DNA of 64,000 nucleotides from positions 33,149 to 97,148 of the forward strand of contig JANYLB010000002.1 of NCBI GenBank assembly GCA_025363815.1, given 5' to 3'. The position numbers and the translations under genes were made by a program. The notes under the pieces were generated by a model. That model saw only the letters and a list, made by a program, of their open reading frames with translations. It was not told where the DNA came from and ran no database searches. Below are positions 53,119-62,606 of the stretch, one piece after another (the stretch's first letter is position 1; every line of letters starts with the position of its first letter). Origin of the DNA: Actinomycetes bacterium. Its GTDB lineage: Bacteria; Actinomycetota; Acidimicrobiia; IMCC26256; JANYLB01.

Positions 53119-53496
53119 ATGAAGCTCATACCGCGCCACGTCAGCGTCATCGCCATCATGGGCGGCGCCGGTGTGACGCACTTCACTGCTCCGCAGTTCT
53201 ACGATCCGATCGTACCGAAGTGGATGCCGGGCAAGGCTCGGGCGTGGGTCTACGCGAGCGGGGCGGTCGAACTCTCGTGCGCGGCACTGCTCATCGTGCC
53301 CCGGACCCGCAGGCTCGGCGGCTGGCTCTCCTTCATCACGCTTCTCGCCGTCTTCCCGGCAAACATCCAGTCGGCGATCGATGGCGGGATCGAAGGCGCA
53401 AAAGCCCCGTTCGATTCTGCGCCGGCTGCGATCGCCCGCCTGCCTTTCCAGATCCCGATGCTGGTGGAAGCATGGAAGATCGCGCACGCCACTTGA
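53119..53496 (+). CDS. DoxX-family small membrane protein
   Basis: A 125-residue protein with about four helices: ISVIAIMG-like start (PRHVSVIAIMGGAGVTHFT), WVYASGAVELSCAALLIVP, WLSFITLLAVFPANIQSAID and PFQIPMLVEAWKIA. This is the DoxX/DUF4267-type pattern. Function is unclear; relatives are tied to thiosulfate oxidation or redox homeostasis. It starts eleven bases after the P450 stop and is likely in the same transcript. Confidence 0.82.
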   Translation: MKLIPRHVSVIAIMGGAGVTHFTAPQFYDPIVPKWMPGKARAWVYASGAVELSCAALLIVPRTRRLGGWLSFITLLAVFPANIQSAIDGGIEGAKAPFDSAPAAIARLPFQIPMLVEAWKIAHAT

Positions 53497-53523
53497 CCCC
53501 TCGGCTGACCCGCGCGGGCTGAC

Positions 53524-54768
53524 TCAGCGCAGGCTGACTCCGTGGGGGCTCTCGGGCGGAGGCAGCGGGTGGCGAAACAGGGCGGCCGCGTTCTGATATC
53601 CGATCTTCGCGGCGACGTCGGCGGGGAGTGAGCCGAACACCTGCTCGAAGACAGCCTGCGAGTCGGGCCAGGTGCCGTCGCCGTGCGGATAGTCAGTCTC
53701 GAACATCACGTGGTCTGCGCCAATCGTGTCGAGGGTGACGAGCGTCGACGGATCGTCGATCGTGCAGAACCAGAAGTTGCGGTGCAGCACCTCTGCCGGC
53801 CGCAGATCGCCCTGGAAGTAGCTGCCGTAGCCCGACCGTTCGACGATGTTCTCCAGGCGGTCGTGCAGCATCGCGACCCAACCGATTCCACCTTCGCTCA
53901 TCGCGATCTTGATGTCGGGGAAGCGCACCGGAGCACCCGACCACAGCCATTCGGCGCAGGCCGTGAGCGATAGCTGCCCGAACAGCGTTGCCGCCAGTGG
54001 AACCAGCGGCGCGTCACTCGGCAGCGCGACGACGCCGGTCGAGCCGACGTGAAGGCAGATCACGGTCTCGGTTTCCGCGCATGCTGCGAGGATCGGATCC
54101 CACCAGCCCGAGAAGATGCTCGGCATGCCGATGCGGTGGGGTTGCTCGGGGAGCGTCACCGCGGTGAAACCGCGCGCCGCGTTACGTCGGATCTCTTGCG
54201 CGCCGAGCTCGGCGTCGCCGAGAAACGTGATTCCCATCGCAACGATGCGGTCGGGGTGGCGCGAGTACCACTCGTCGAAGAACCAATCGTTCCACGCGCG
54301 AGTTACCGCGAGGCCGAGCTCGGGATCCGAGCAACGCGAGAACACCGACCCGCAGAACCCGGTGATCTGCGAGGGAAAGTTCACCGACGCCCACACGCCG
54401 TTGAGGTCCATGTCGTGCACTCGGGCTTCGATCTCGAAGCAGCCGGGGCGCATCTCATCGAAGCGAGTGGGCTCGATGAGCCAGTCTTCGCGCGAGCGTC
54501 CGACGACGGCATTGACGCCGACCTGGAAGAAGATCTTGCCGTCGAACTCCCACACCTCGTGACCCTCGGCCGTCTCGACGACGCGGGGTGCGAGCGGTTG
54601 GAATCGGCGAGCTAAACGACCCTCGAACATCCCCGGTGGCTCGACGAGATGATCGTCTACGGAGATGAGAGTGTGAAGAATCGGGGCCGGTCGAGGGTCG
54701 GGGAGGAGAGCGTGGGCGGTGCTCTTGGGCCAGTGCAGCTCCCGCGGCGGCTTCTCGCTCGGCTCCAT
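53524..54768 (-). CDS. amidohydrolase family 2 metal-dependent hydrolase
   Basis: A 414-residue paralogue of the amidohydrolase at 9841: LISVDDHLVEPPGMFEGRLARRF, ICLHVGSTGVVALPSDAP, MSEGGIGWVAMLHDRLE and ETDYPHGDGTWPDSQ. DDH again replaces HxH. It probably hydrolyses or decarboxylates a cyclic or amide intermediate. The ATG at 54768 is taken; a GTG three codons upstream is possible. Three GGCTGAC units at 14-15-base spacing lie around its stop codon (53503-53538). Confidence 0.88.
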   Translation of the reverse strand: MEPSEKPPRELHWPKSTAHALLPDPRPAPILHTLISVDDHLVEPPGMFEGRLARRFQPLAPRVVETAEGHEVWEFDGKIFFQVGVNAVVGRSREDWLIEPTRFDEMRPGCFEIEARVHDMDLNGVWASVNFPSQITGFCGSVFSRCSDPELGLAVTRAWNDWFFDEWYSRHPDRIVAMGITFLGDAELGAQEIRRNAARGFTAVTLPEQPHRIGMPSIFSGWWDPILAACAETETVICLHVGSTGVVALPSDAPLVPLAATLFGQLSLTACAEWLWSGAPVRFPDIKIAMSEGGIGWVAMLHDRLENIVERSGYGSYFQGDLRPAEVLHRNFWFCTIDDPSTLVTLDTIGADHVMFETDYPHGDGTWPDSQAVFEQVFGSLPADVAAKIGYQNAAALFRHPLPPPESPHGVSLR

Positions 54769-54799
54769 TGGGCTCACGTCCGGAGGGTAGCGTGAGTTT

Positions 54800-55318
54800 G
54801 TGTTTCCGTCGGCCGGCACAAAGCTCCGCCTCCGGAGCGCGATCACGGCCGGGATCGTGCTGGTCGCTGCCGCTTGCGGGGGCAACGACAAGGCTTCGCC
54901 GCCGCCTAGGGCCATAGATGCCAAGGTCGCGTCGCGGCCGGCGTGCTCGCTGCTCACCGCGGCCGATGCCACCGCGCTGTTCCTCGTGCCCGCGCAACCC
55001 AAGGCCGATGAGCAACCTAAGAGCGTCGCGTCGCAATGCATCTACGAATCGGTCGGACTCGACGGTCAGCTCGTGCAGTTCCGAATCTTCGACAACGACC
55101 GCTACTACTCGAAGAACCTCGTAGCCGGTGGTCGGGCGATCAGAGGTCTCGGCACGAAGGCGTACGTCGACGCCAACGGACCCGGTGGCATCGTCGATCT
55201 CCAGTTTGTGCGTGGTGGGAAGGTCTACGCGTTGGCGTATTCGAACTCGTCGGGCGACGCCGCGAAACGCGTGCCCAACGTCGAGGCCGTCGCTCGAGTG
55301 CTCGACGACCGGTTGTAG
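54800..55318 (+). CDS. small secreted lipoprotein (DUF3558-like)
   Basis: A 172-residue lipoprotein. The signal peptide ends in VLVAAACGG with lipobox AAAC (Cys26), followed by a low-complexity linker with KASPPPRA. The mature part has two Cys (ACSLLTAADA, SQCIYESV) and a beta-rich core as in DUF3558 lipoproteins, whose function is unknown. GTG start. It may form one transcript with the ferredoxin, which starts 34 bases after it. Confidence 0.8.
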   Translation: MFPSAGTKLRLRSAITAGIVLVAAACGGNDKASPPPRAIDAKVASRPACSLLTAADATALFLVPAQPKADEQPKSVASQCIYESVGLDGQLVQFRIFDNDRYYSKNLVAGGRAIRGLGTKAYVDANGPGGIVDLQFVRGGKVYALAYSNSSGDAAKRVPNVEAVARVLDDRL

Positions 55319-55351
55319 ACTCGACGTAGGACGTCAGGAGATTGGGGACCG

Positions 55352-55567
55352 GTGGCACTTTCGATCGAGATCAACCGCGAGGTGTGCATGGGCTCGGGCA
55401 ACTGCTCGTTCTGGGCCCCAGGTGTGTTCGACCTCGACGATGACGGAATCGCGATCCTCGTCGACATCGACGCCGCGCCGGAGGAGAAGATCATGCTTGC
55501 CGCCCAGGGCTGTCCGACCCAGGCGATCACCCTGCGCAAGGACGGCGAGAAGCTCGCCGGCGGGTAG
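55352..55567 (+). CDS. [3Fe-4S]-type ferredoxin, likely P450 redox partner
   Basis: A 71-residue ferredoxin with only three cluster Cys: Cys12-x5-Cys18 (VCMGSGNC) and Cys54-Pro (GCPTQAI). The position usually filled by a fourth Cys is Ser/Gly, the pattern of the [3Fe-4S] ferredoxins that donate electrons to actinobacterial P450s. Three P450 genes are in this window, the nearest at 51893. GTG start. No ferredoxin reductase gene is present here. Confidence 0.92.
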   Translation: MALSIEINREVCMGSGNCSFWAPGVFDLDDDGIAILVDIDAAPEEKIMLAAQGCPTQAITLRKDGEKLAGG

Positions 55568-55585
55568 CGGAGCGGGAGCCCACTC

Positions 55586-56935
55586 GTGACCGAACGCCTC
55601 CCTGCTTCCCGGGCCCGCGACCGAATCGTTCGCACCGCCAGGGCGAATCTTCGCCGCCGGTTCGCGCGCCAGCCCATTGCGTTCGCGATCAGCGGCGGCG
55701 GCTCGCAGGGAAGCTTCGAGGTCGGCGTCCTGCGGTATCTCTACGACGAGCTCAAGGTCCGCCCCGCGATCCTCTGCGGCAGCTCGGTCGGAGCGATCAT
55801 TGCGGCCAAGCTCGCCGAAGGCGACGACGAGGCCACCGGCCGTCGCGCGATCGATGATCTAGAAGACATCTGGCGCGGCCTGCGTGGCAACGACGACATG
55901 TGGCTGGCCCAGCCGTGGCTCGACAAGCTGCGTTCCCAGGTCGCGTGGGCATCATCGCTGCGGGGCCGAGCCGGCGAGAACGGCACCGCCGGGAGCCAAA
56001 CCCGTGTCGTGCTGCGCATGCTCGGCGAGCTGGTGCGTAACCCGCCCGAGGCCGACGGCACCATCGACGCGCTGCGCCAGGCGATGCGCGCGAAGTCGCT
56101 GCTGCGCATGGACCCCGTCCGGGAGATTATCGAGTCCCGGCTCGATCCTGAACGCATCGCCGCGTCGGGTATCGCTCTGCGGGTCGGTGCAGTGAGTCTG
56201 GAGACCGGAGAGCTTCGCTACTTCACCGAGACCGGTGAGATCTGTGACCGGGCGGGCGCCCCCCTCGACCTGCCGGCGGTTCCGCTGCGTGAGGCGGTGC
56301 TTGCATCGGCGTCGATCCCAGTGATCTTTCCGCCCACCCAGCTGAATGGCGAGCACTTCGTCGACGGCGGGGTGCGCGAGATCCTTCCGCTCGAGCTCGC
56401 GTTCAGCCGGCTCGGCGCAGGCCACATCTTCGCGGTCGTGGCGTCGGCCCTGGGAGTCGAGGAGATCGTCGACTTCGCCGACAGGGGGCTCCTCGACGTC
56501 GCCCGTAGGGTCGCGTCCGACATCGGCCCCGACGAAACGCTCCGTAAGGAGATGACGCCTCCACGGGGATGGGGGCACAAGGTAACGCTGATCGCACCCG
56601 AATTCGACGTGCACGACGCGCTGACGATCGATCCGGGTCTGATCGCGGCGTCGATCGACTACGGGTACATGCGCGCGGCCGACGTGCTTCTCGGTTTGAG
56701 CGACGAGCACGCCGCCCTCAGCGCGGAGATCGCCCGGACCCGGATGCGAATACGAGCCGCCGAAGGGCCCGTGCCCGGATTCGCGGAGCCGCCGACGGAG
56801 GTGCTCGCGCCCGATGAGGCCGCCGCGATCCTGGCTCGGGAGTCGGTTCGACTCGGTGAGCTCGTCGAGGCCCGGCGCGCCGCATCTGCTCCGCTACCCC
56901 CGGGTGACTGCGCGCCGGTCTCGGTGCCCGCCTAG
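55586..56935 (+). CDS. patatin-like phospholipase
   Basis: A 449-residue cytosolic-type lipase. AFAISGGGSQGSFEVGVLRYL is the oxyanion glycine loop, CGSSVGAIIAAKLAEG holds nucleophile Ser in GxSxG, and FVDGGVREILPLELA supplies catalytic Asp in DGG. The N-terminus is Arg-rich and there is no signal peptide. It hydrolyses acyl esters of phospholipids or related lipids. GTG start, 18 bases after the ferredoxin stop, so probably cotranscribed with it. Confidence 0.92.
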   Translation: MTERLPASRARDRIVRTARANLRRRFARQPIAFAISGGGSQGSFEVGVLRYLYDELKVRPAILCGSSVGAIIAAKLAEGDDEATGRRAIDDLEDIWRGLRGNDDMWLAQPWLDKLRSQVAWASSLRGRAGENGTAGSQTRVVLRMLGELVRNPPEADGTIDALRQAMRAKSLLRMDPVREIIESRLDPERIAASGIALRVGAVSLETGELRYFTETGEICDRAGAPLDLPAVPLREAVLASASIPVIFPPTQLNGEHFVDGGVREILPLELAFSRLGAGHIFAVVASALGVEEIVDFADRGLLDVARRVASDIGPDETLRKEMTPPRGWGHKVTLIAPEFDVHDALTIDPGLIAASIDYGYMRAADVLLGLSDEHAALSAEIARTRMRIRAAEGPVPGFAEPPTEVLAPDEAAAILARESVRLGELVEARRAASAPLPPGDCAPVSVPA

Positions 56936-56963
56936 GTGAAGTCTGCGCCGGGAGCGGGATCGG

Positions 56964-58673
56964 TCAGCGGGCGCCGCGCAGGAGTTGACCTGGACGAGCG
57001 CCAGTCTCCTGACCCTGCTCCATCGTGATCTCACCGCCGACAACTGTCGCGATGTAGCCGTCGGCTTTCTGGGTGAAGCGGCGGGCGTCGCCGGGGAGGT
57101 CGTAGACCATCTCCGGCGCGTGGAGCGCCATACCGGCGAGGTCCAAAATATTGAGGTCGCCTTTCATGCCGGGCCGCACCGTGCCGCGGTCACCGAGGCC
57201 GTAGAGCGATGCCGTCTCTGCCGTCATCTTGCGCACGACCCACTCGAGGGGAAGCCGCTCACCGACGCGATCGCGCACCCAGTGCGTGAGCATGAAGGTC
57301 GGGGTGCTGGCGTCGCAGGTGGTTCCGCAGTGCGCGCCACCATCGCCGAGACCCCACGCGCTGGTGGGATGGCGCAACATCTCGAGAACCGGGTCGAGGT
57401 TCTGATTCGAGAAGTTGAGCAGCGGCCGCATCACCAGCGCGCGTCCCCCGTCGGCTAGCAGGAGGTCGTAGTAGAGGTCGTAGACCTCGCGGCCCGCTCG
57501 TGCCGCGCGCGCCGCGATGCTGTCGGCGGGGTCGGGCTCGTACACCGGTGGGTCACCCAGGGGGAACGACTTCGCCGGGTCGATGAACTGCACCATCGTC
57601 GGGTCTAGATGGCGCGCCGAGCGAACCAGTCGGGACCGTACCTCGGGATCGCGCATGCGAGCGACGCGCTCGGGGAGCGGCAGGATCGCTAGCGAACCCC
57701 ACTCTGGCGCGTAGGCGAACGGGTGAAATGTCTGCAGGCCGAGAAGCAGGGTGACCGGCCGACCTGCGACCTGCGGGCGGATGCTCGCGCCTTGCGCGAC
57801 TGCATCGCCGGCGAGCCGGAGCATGTCGCGCCACGCGTCGGGATCGTGGTCGTTCTGGGTGAGCGCGAAGGTGATCGGACGCCCGATCTCGGCCGAGAGC
57901 TTGCGCATCCATGCCATCTCGAGCTCGGGCGCCGCGAGGTCCTCGCCGAGCGCGCCGGCCGGAGCGAGCTCGAAAACCGCAGTGCCGCGGTCGCCCAGCA
58001 CCCGGCCGAGGCCGAACAGCTCGTCTTCGGCCGCGAAAGTTCCCGGGACCGGCTCCCCGTCGATGGCCATGTGCGCGATGGTCCGCGACGTCGAGAGGCC
58101 GAGCGCGCCGGCGTCAATTGCTTCGCCCACGATCGCCGCCATTGCGTCGATGTCGTCGGCCGTGGCGGGTTCGTTCTTCGCACCGCGTTCGCCCATCACA
58201 TAGACGCGCACCGATCCGTGGGGGATCTGCGTGCCGACGTCGAGAGCCTTGGGCATACGGTCGATCGCATCGAGATACTCGGGGTAGGTCTCCCAGCCCC
58301 ACTGGATCCCCGCCGATAGCGCCGCGCCAGGGATGTCTTCGACCCCCTCCATCAGCCCGATCAGATAGTCGTGCTGGTCGACCTTCACCGGCGCGAATCC
58401 GACGCCGCAGTTGCCCATCACCACGGTTGTCACCCCGTGCCAGCACGACGGCGTCAACGTCGGGTCCCAGGTGATCTGGCCGTCGTAGTGGGTGTGAACG
58501 TCGACGAAGCCCGGCGTGATGGTGAGCCCGTCGGCGTTGATCGTGCGCCGGCCGCTTCCCACGTCGTCACCGACCTCGGTGATCACACCGTCGTCGACCG
58601 CGACATCGGCCGGACGGGCGGCGTCGCCCGATCCATCGACAAGGATCCCATTCTTCACCACGAGGTCATGCAC
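56964..58673 (-). CDS. N-acyl-D-amino-acid deacylase / amidohydrolase family 3
   Basis: A 569-residue metal hydrolase. [27 protein letters not shown] is the standard first strand pair, [19 protein letters not shown] gives the HxH metal ligands, and [27 protein letters not shown] and [12 protein letters not shown] complete the family. It removes N-acyl groups from D-amino acids or acts on similar amides. GTG at 58673 starts the conserved strand. It is divergent from the fused ACAD across operator O8. Confidence 0.9.
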   Translation of the reverse strand: MHDLVVKNGILVDGSGDAARPADVAVDDGVITEVGDDVGSGRRTINADGLTITPGFVDVHTHYDGQITWDPTLTPSCWHGVTTVVMGNCGVGFAPVKVDQHDYLIGLMEGVEDIPGAALSAGIQWGWETYPEYLDAIDRMPKALDVGTQIPHGSVRVYVMGERGAKNEPATADDIDAMAAIVGEAIDAGALGLSTSRTIAHMAIDGEPVPGTFAAEDELFGLGRVLGDRGTAVFELAPAGALGEDLAAPELEMAWMRKLSAEIGRPITFALTQNDHDPDAWRDMLRLAGDAVAQGASIRPQVAGRPVTLLLGLQTFHPFAYAPEWGSLAILPLPERVARMRDPEVRSRLVRSARHLDPTMVQFIDPAKSFPLGDPPVYEPDPADSIAARAARAGREVYDLYYDLLLADGGRALVMRPLLNFSNQNLDPVLEMLRHPTSAWGLGDGGAHCGTTCDASTPTFMLTHWVRDRVGERLPLEWVVRKMTAETASLYGLGDRGTVRPGMKGDLNILDLAGMALHAPEMVYDLPGDARRFTQKADGYIATVVGGEITMEQGQETGARPGQLLRGAR

Positions 58674-58709
58674 AAGAAGAGCGTACGGCGCCGGGCCCAT
58701 TCCGCGCCG

Positions 58710-58729
58710 ACCTGACACCGGGGTCAGGT
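58710..58729. promoter_or_regulatory. TetR-type operator palindrome O8 (N6 class), between divergent genes
   Basis: ACCTGAC-ACCGGG-GTCAGGT, perfect seven-base arms, 19 bases before the fused ACAD ATG and 36 bases before the deacylase GTG. A -10-like TATCCT follows at 58737. One site could control both directions. Confidence 0.78.
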
Positions 58730-58748
58730 GAGCCCGTATCCTGGCGTC

Positions 58749-60917
58749 ATGCCGATTGGGATCACTGAGGAACACGACGCTCTGCAACAAGCGGTCCGAG
58801 GCTGGGCCGAACGCGCCTGCGCACCCGATGTACCCCGGGCGCTGCTCGATGCCGAGTCGGAGGGCCGGCCGGTGTTCTGGGACGCGTTGGCTGACCAGGG
58901 TTGGCTCGGATTGCACATCGACGAGGTCCACGGGGGCTCCGGATACGGGCTTCCCGAGCTTGTGGTCGTGCTCGAGGAGCTGGGCCGGGTGGTCGCGCCG
59001 GGTCCGTTCCTCTCCACCGTGCTGAGCGCCGCGGTGCTCCAGGCCGCCGGCAAAGACGTCGCCGCGGCCTACGGGCGCCAGCTCGCCGAGGGTTCCCTCG
59101 TCGGCACCGTCGCGCTCGGTGATTCCCTCGCGGGCGAGGAGCAGGCCGACGGAAGTCTGGTGGTCTCGGGAACGCTGCGTCCGGTGCTGTCGGGCCACCT
59201 CGCCGACCTCGTCATCGCCGATGCAGGCGGGACGTGGGTCGTGCTCGAGGCCGGTGATTTCGCCGCGGTCGAGCTGAAGAGCGTCGACCTGACGCGCCGC
59301 GTCGCGCAGGTCACCGTCGATGGCGCGTCGATCCCTTCGGCTCGTCAACTGCGAGAGATCGTGACCCCCGAGGTCCTTGACCTCGCGGCGGTGCTGTTTG
59401 CCGCCGACGCGGTCGGCGCATCGCAGTGGTGCGTCGACACTGCGGCCGCCTACGCGGCCGACCGCCGCCAGTTCGGCCGCCCGATCGGCCAGTTCCAGGG
59501 CACGAAGCACCGGTGTGCCAACATGCTTTCGCGCACCGAGCTAGCCCGAGCCGCGGTGTGGGATGCGGCGCGCGCGGTCGGCTCCGATGATGCCGGACCG
59601 CTGACCGCGGCGACCGCGGCGGCCCTCTCGGTCGAGTCGTTCCTCGACACCGCCAAAGACTGCATCCAGGTCTTGGGCGGCATTGGATTCACCTGGGAGC
59701 ACGACGCACATATCTATCTTCGACGCGCTGTCGCCATCAGGGCATTGCTCGGTGGTTCGGGTTCGTGGAAGGCCCGGGCTGCGACGATCGCGATGAGTGG
59801 CGTGCGCCGTCGGCTCACAGTCGACCTGCCGCCAGAGGCCGAGGCCCATCGAGCCGAGCTCCGGGCTTTCTTGGAGGAGATCGGTCCGCTCGAGGCGAAG
59901 GAGCAGCGCATCCGCATCGCCGATGCCGGCTACATCTCACCCTCGTGGCCGAAGCCGTGGGGCCGGGAGGCCGACGCCGTCGAGCAGTTGGTGATCGAGG
60001 AGGAGTTCCGCCGGGTCAAGATGATCCGACCGAGCATCACCATCGGCAACTGGGCCCTGCCGCCGCTGATCATCTACGGCACCGAGGAGCAGCGGCAACG
60101 TTGGATCCCGCCGACGATGCGGGGCGACATCGAGTGGTGCCAACTCTTCAGCGAGCCCGGTGCAGGCTCCGATCTGGCAGGGCTGTCGACCAAGGCAGAG
60201 AAGGTCGAAGGCGGCTGGCTCGTCAACGGTCAGAAGGTCTGGACCTCCCTCGCGCATCGAGCGCAGTGGGGCATTCTCCTCGCCCGAACCGATGCTGACG
60301 CGCCGAAGCACAATGGCATCTCCTTCTTCATGCTCGACATGAAGACACCGGGCATCGACATCCGACCGCTGCGTGAGCTCACCGGCGAGGCGTTCTTCAA
60401 CGAGGTCTTCTTCGACGACATGTTCGTTCCCGACGACTGCCTCGTGGGCCAGGCGAATGACGGATGGCGCGCGACGCGCACCGCGCTCGCGAACGAGCGC
60501 GTCTTCATGGGGAGTGGAACCACGATTGGCACCGGGGTCCGCAACATCCTCGAGATGCTGCGCGAGCAGGGCCGAGAGTCCGACACCGCGGCACTCGTCG
60601 AAGCCGGCGATCTTGTCGTGCGTGACTACGCGCTGTCGGTGCTCGGGTTCCGTTTGACGCTCTCGAAGCTGAGCGGTGCCGACCCGTCGGGATCGGAGGC
60701 TGCGGTTCGCAAGCTCCTCGGTGTGGAGCAGGACCAGCGGGTCAACGAGGTCGGGCTCGGGTTCATGGACGGTGAAGGCGCAATCGCCGATGGTCCTGCT
60801 GCGAGCTGGGCCCGCCAGTTTCTGTTCAGTCGCCAGCTCACGATCGCCGGCGGCACCAGCGAGATCCAGCGCAACATCATCGCCGAGCGCACTCTCGGCC
60901 TTCCCCGCGATCCCTAA
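58749..60917 (+). CDS. fused two-domain acyl-CoA dehydrogenase (FadE34-like)
   Basis: A 722-residue protein, twice the normal ACAD size. The N-terminal half (about 1-350) is a degenerate acyl-CoA dehydrogenase with RRQFGRPIGQFQGTKHR and QVLGGIGFTWEHDAHIYLRRA; the C-terminal half (about 375-722) is complete, with EPGAGSDLAGLSTKAE and GTSEIQRNIIAERTLGLP. This fused architecture is that of mycobacterial FadE34 (steroid side-chain ACAD, ~711 aa). It functionally parallels the split ACAD pair at 21744-23845. ATG start under operator O8. Confidence 0.92.
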   Translation: MPIGITEEHDALQQAVRGWAERACAPDVPRALLDAESEGRPVFWDALADQGWLGLHIDEVHGGSGYGLPELVVVLEELGRVVAPGPFLSTVLSAAVLQAAGKDVAAAYGRQLAEGSLVGTVALGDSLAGEEQADGSLVVSGTLRPVLSGHLADLVIADAGGTWVVLEAGDFAAVELKSVDLTRRVAQVTVDGASIPSARQLREIVTPEVLDLAAVLFAADAVGASQWCVDTAAAYAADRRQFGRPIGQFQGTKHRCANMLSRTELARAAVWDAARAVGSDDAGPLTAATAAALSVESFLDTAKDCIQVLGGIGFTWEHDAHIYLRRAVAIRALLGGSGSWKARAATIAMSGVRRRLTVDLPPEAEAHRAELRAFLEEIGPLEAKEQRIRIADAGYISPSWPKPWGREADAVEQLVIEEEFRRVKMIRPSITIGNWALPPLIIYGTEEQRQRWIPPTMRGDIEWCQLFSEPGAGSDLAGLSTKAEKVEGGWLVNGQKVWTSLAHRAQWGILLARTDADAPKHNGISFFMLDMKTPGIDIRPLRELTGEAFFNEVFFDDMFVPDDCLVGQANDGWRATRTALANERVFMGSGTTIGTGVRNILEMLREQGRESDTAALVEAGDLVVRDYALSVLGFRLTLSKLSGADPSGSEAAVRKLLGVEQDQRVNEVGLGFMDGEGAIADGPAASWARQFLFSRQLTIAGGTSEIQRNIIAERTLGLPRDP

Positions 60918-62542
60918 CCCGGATTCTCCGTGCGGAGCGCGGCGCGGAGCTCGAACTTCTTCACCTTGCCCGAGGGTGTGCGCGGGAACGTGTCGACGAC
61001 GCGCACCTCCTCGGGCCATTTCTGACGGGCGAGTCCGGTGCGTTCGAGATGGACGCGGACCGTCGCGAGATCCGGAGGGGTTGCGTCGGTGAGCGCGCGC
61101 ACGAAGGCGCACGCGTGCTCGCCGAGACGGACATCGGGCGCAGCGACCACGGCAACCTCGGCGACGCCGGGAATCTGGGCGAGCAGCTCCTCGATCTCAG
61201 CCGCGCTGATGTTCTCGCCTCCCCTGATGATGATGTCCTTGATCCGGTCGGTGATGGTCAGCGCACCGTTGTGGTCGAGCACGCCGACGTCGCCGGTCGC
61301 GTACCACCCGTCGGCATCGACGGCAGTGGCGGTCAACGTGGCGTCGGTGTAGCCGGCGAACAGGTCGGGGCCGCGGCTCAGGATCTCCCCGGGGGTCCCT
61401 GCGGCTACCGGGTGGCCGGCTTCGTCAACGAGCCGCAGCTCGACGCCGGGGAGCGCTCGGCCATCGGTGTAGCCGCGCATCTCGTAGGGGTCGTCGTGCG
61501 TGCTCCCGGTGGTCGAGGGATGCTCGGTGGAGCCGTACGAGCGCACGATCGAGATCCCGAGACCATGGGCACGGTCCACGAAGGCTGCCGGAACCGGTGC
61601 GCCGCCGAGGCCGACGTGGCCCATCAGCGCACGGTGCTCGGCGGTGCACGAGGGGTCGTCGAGCAGACTCTGGAGGAAGAACGTCGAACCCGCGCCCGAG
61701 GTGACTCCGGTCTCGAGCATCGCCGCGAGCACTCGGGCCGGATCCCACACGTCGGTGAGGTGCACGCCGAGGACCCGCACGAGCGGGAGCAGGAGGCCGG
61801 CCTGCATGCCGATCGCGTGGCCGACGGGCGCACCGGTGAGAATCGGCGTTCCACCGGTGGCACCCATGGTGGTGACCTGGTGGAGCTCGGCGACAAGCGT
61901 GCGGTGGGTGTGGATGACGCCCTTCGGCGCCGCGGTCGTGCCCGAGGTGTAGCCGACAACGGCCGGCGCATCGGGGTCGACCGGCGTAGGGCCGTCGACC
62001 GGATCGCCAAACAAATCGGTGAAGGCGATCGCGCCCGCCGGTACCGGACCTTCGCCGACGATCGCGACCGTTTCGAGCGCGGGGAGTCCGGGCCGCAGCT
62101 CCTCGAGCGCGGCTATGTAGTCGAGGTGGCCGAAGCGGTGGGTTGTGATCAACGCGCGAGCTTGGGACTCGCGCAGGACATAGCCGACCTCGTGCGGTCC
62201 GTAGAAGTGCACGATCGGCACGAGGGTCGCACCGGTGAGGGCGACGGCGTAGAAGGTCACCGCCGCTTCCAGCCAGTTCGGGAGCTGGAACGCGACGACG
62301 TCGCCGGGACCGACCCCTCGGGCTGCCAGGCCACCGGCGAGCTCCCTGGCCAGGACGGCCACTGCCCCGATGGTGGTCTGGGCCGGTCGGGTGTCGGACC
62401 AGATGCGGACCGCGAGATCAGGGTGGGTCTTGAACGCCGCGTCGACGAGGCCACCGAGGGTGTCGTCGGTCCACCAGCCCTCGGCTCGATATCGGGTCAC
62501 GAGCTCGGGCGGGGTCCGTCGGAGCTGCCAGTCGGCGGGCAT
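60914..62542 (-). CDS. AMP-dependent acyl-CoA synthetase/ligase
   Basis: A 542-residue FadD-type ligase. The P-loop is YTSGTTAAPKGVIHTH, the adenine motif is RSYGSTEHPSTTGS, and the hinge DGWYATGDVGVLDHNGALTITDRIKDIIIRGG with PRTPSGKVKKFEL completes it. Residues WWTDDTLGGLVDAAF at the start are typical of cyclohexane-carboxylate or steroid-acid ligases. Its stop overlaps the fused ACAD stop. ATG start, divergent from the MaoC gene across operator O9. Confidence 0.92.
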   Translation of the reverse strand: MPADWQLRRTPPELVTRYRAEGWWTDDTLGGLVDAAFKTHPDLAVRIWSDTRPAQTTIGAVAVLARELAGGLAARGVGPGDVVAFQLPNWLEAAVTFYAVALTGATLVPIVHFYGPHEVGYVLRESQARALITTHRFGHLDYIAALEELRPGLPALETVAIVGEGPVPAGAIAFTDLFGDPVDGPTPVDPDAPAVVGYTSGTTAAPKGVIHTHRTLVAELHQVTTMGATGGTPILTGAPVGHAIGMQAGLLLPLVRVLGVHLTDVWDPARVLAAMLETGVTSGAGSTFFLQSLLDDPSCTAEHRALMGHVGLGGAPVPAAFVDRAHGLGISIVRSYGSTEHPSTTGSTHDDPYEMRGYTDGRALPGVELRLVDEAGHPVAAGTPGEILSRGPDLFAGYTDATLTATAVDADGWYATGDVGVLDHNGALTITDRIKDIIIRGGENISAAEIEELLAQIPGVAEVAVVAAPDVRLGEHACAFVRALTDATPPDLATVRVHLERTGLARQKWPEEVRVVDTFPRTPSGKVKKFELRAALRTENPG

Positions 62543-62570
62543 GCGCGCACACTACGTCGTCGGCCAAGAG

Positions 62571-62586
62571 TTGACACTCGTGTCAG
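62571..62586. promoter_or_regulatory. TetR-type operator palindrome O9 (N6 class), between divergent genes
   Basis: TTGAC-ACTCGT-GTCAG, with inner arms TGACAC/GTGTCA pairing perfectly around two bases. It lies 20 bases before the MaoC GTG and 28 bases before the ligase ATG. Confidence 0.68.
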
Positions 62587-62606
62587 GGAACTTGTATCAG
62601 TAGGGC

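Noticed and set aside
56964..59510. N-terminal extension of the deacylase to an 848-codon frame
   Set aside because: The extension is antisense to the fused acyl-CoA dehydrogenase and lacks any protein-like features.
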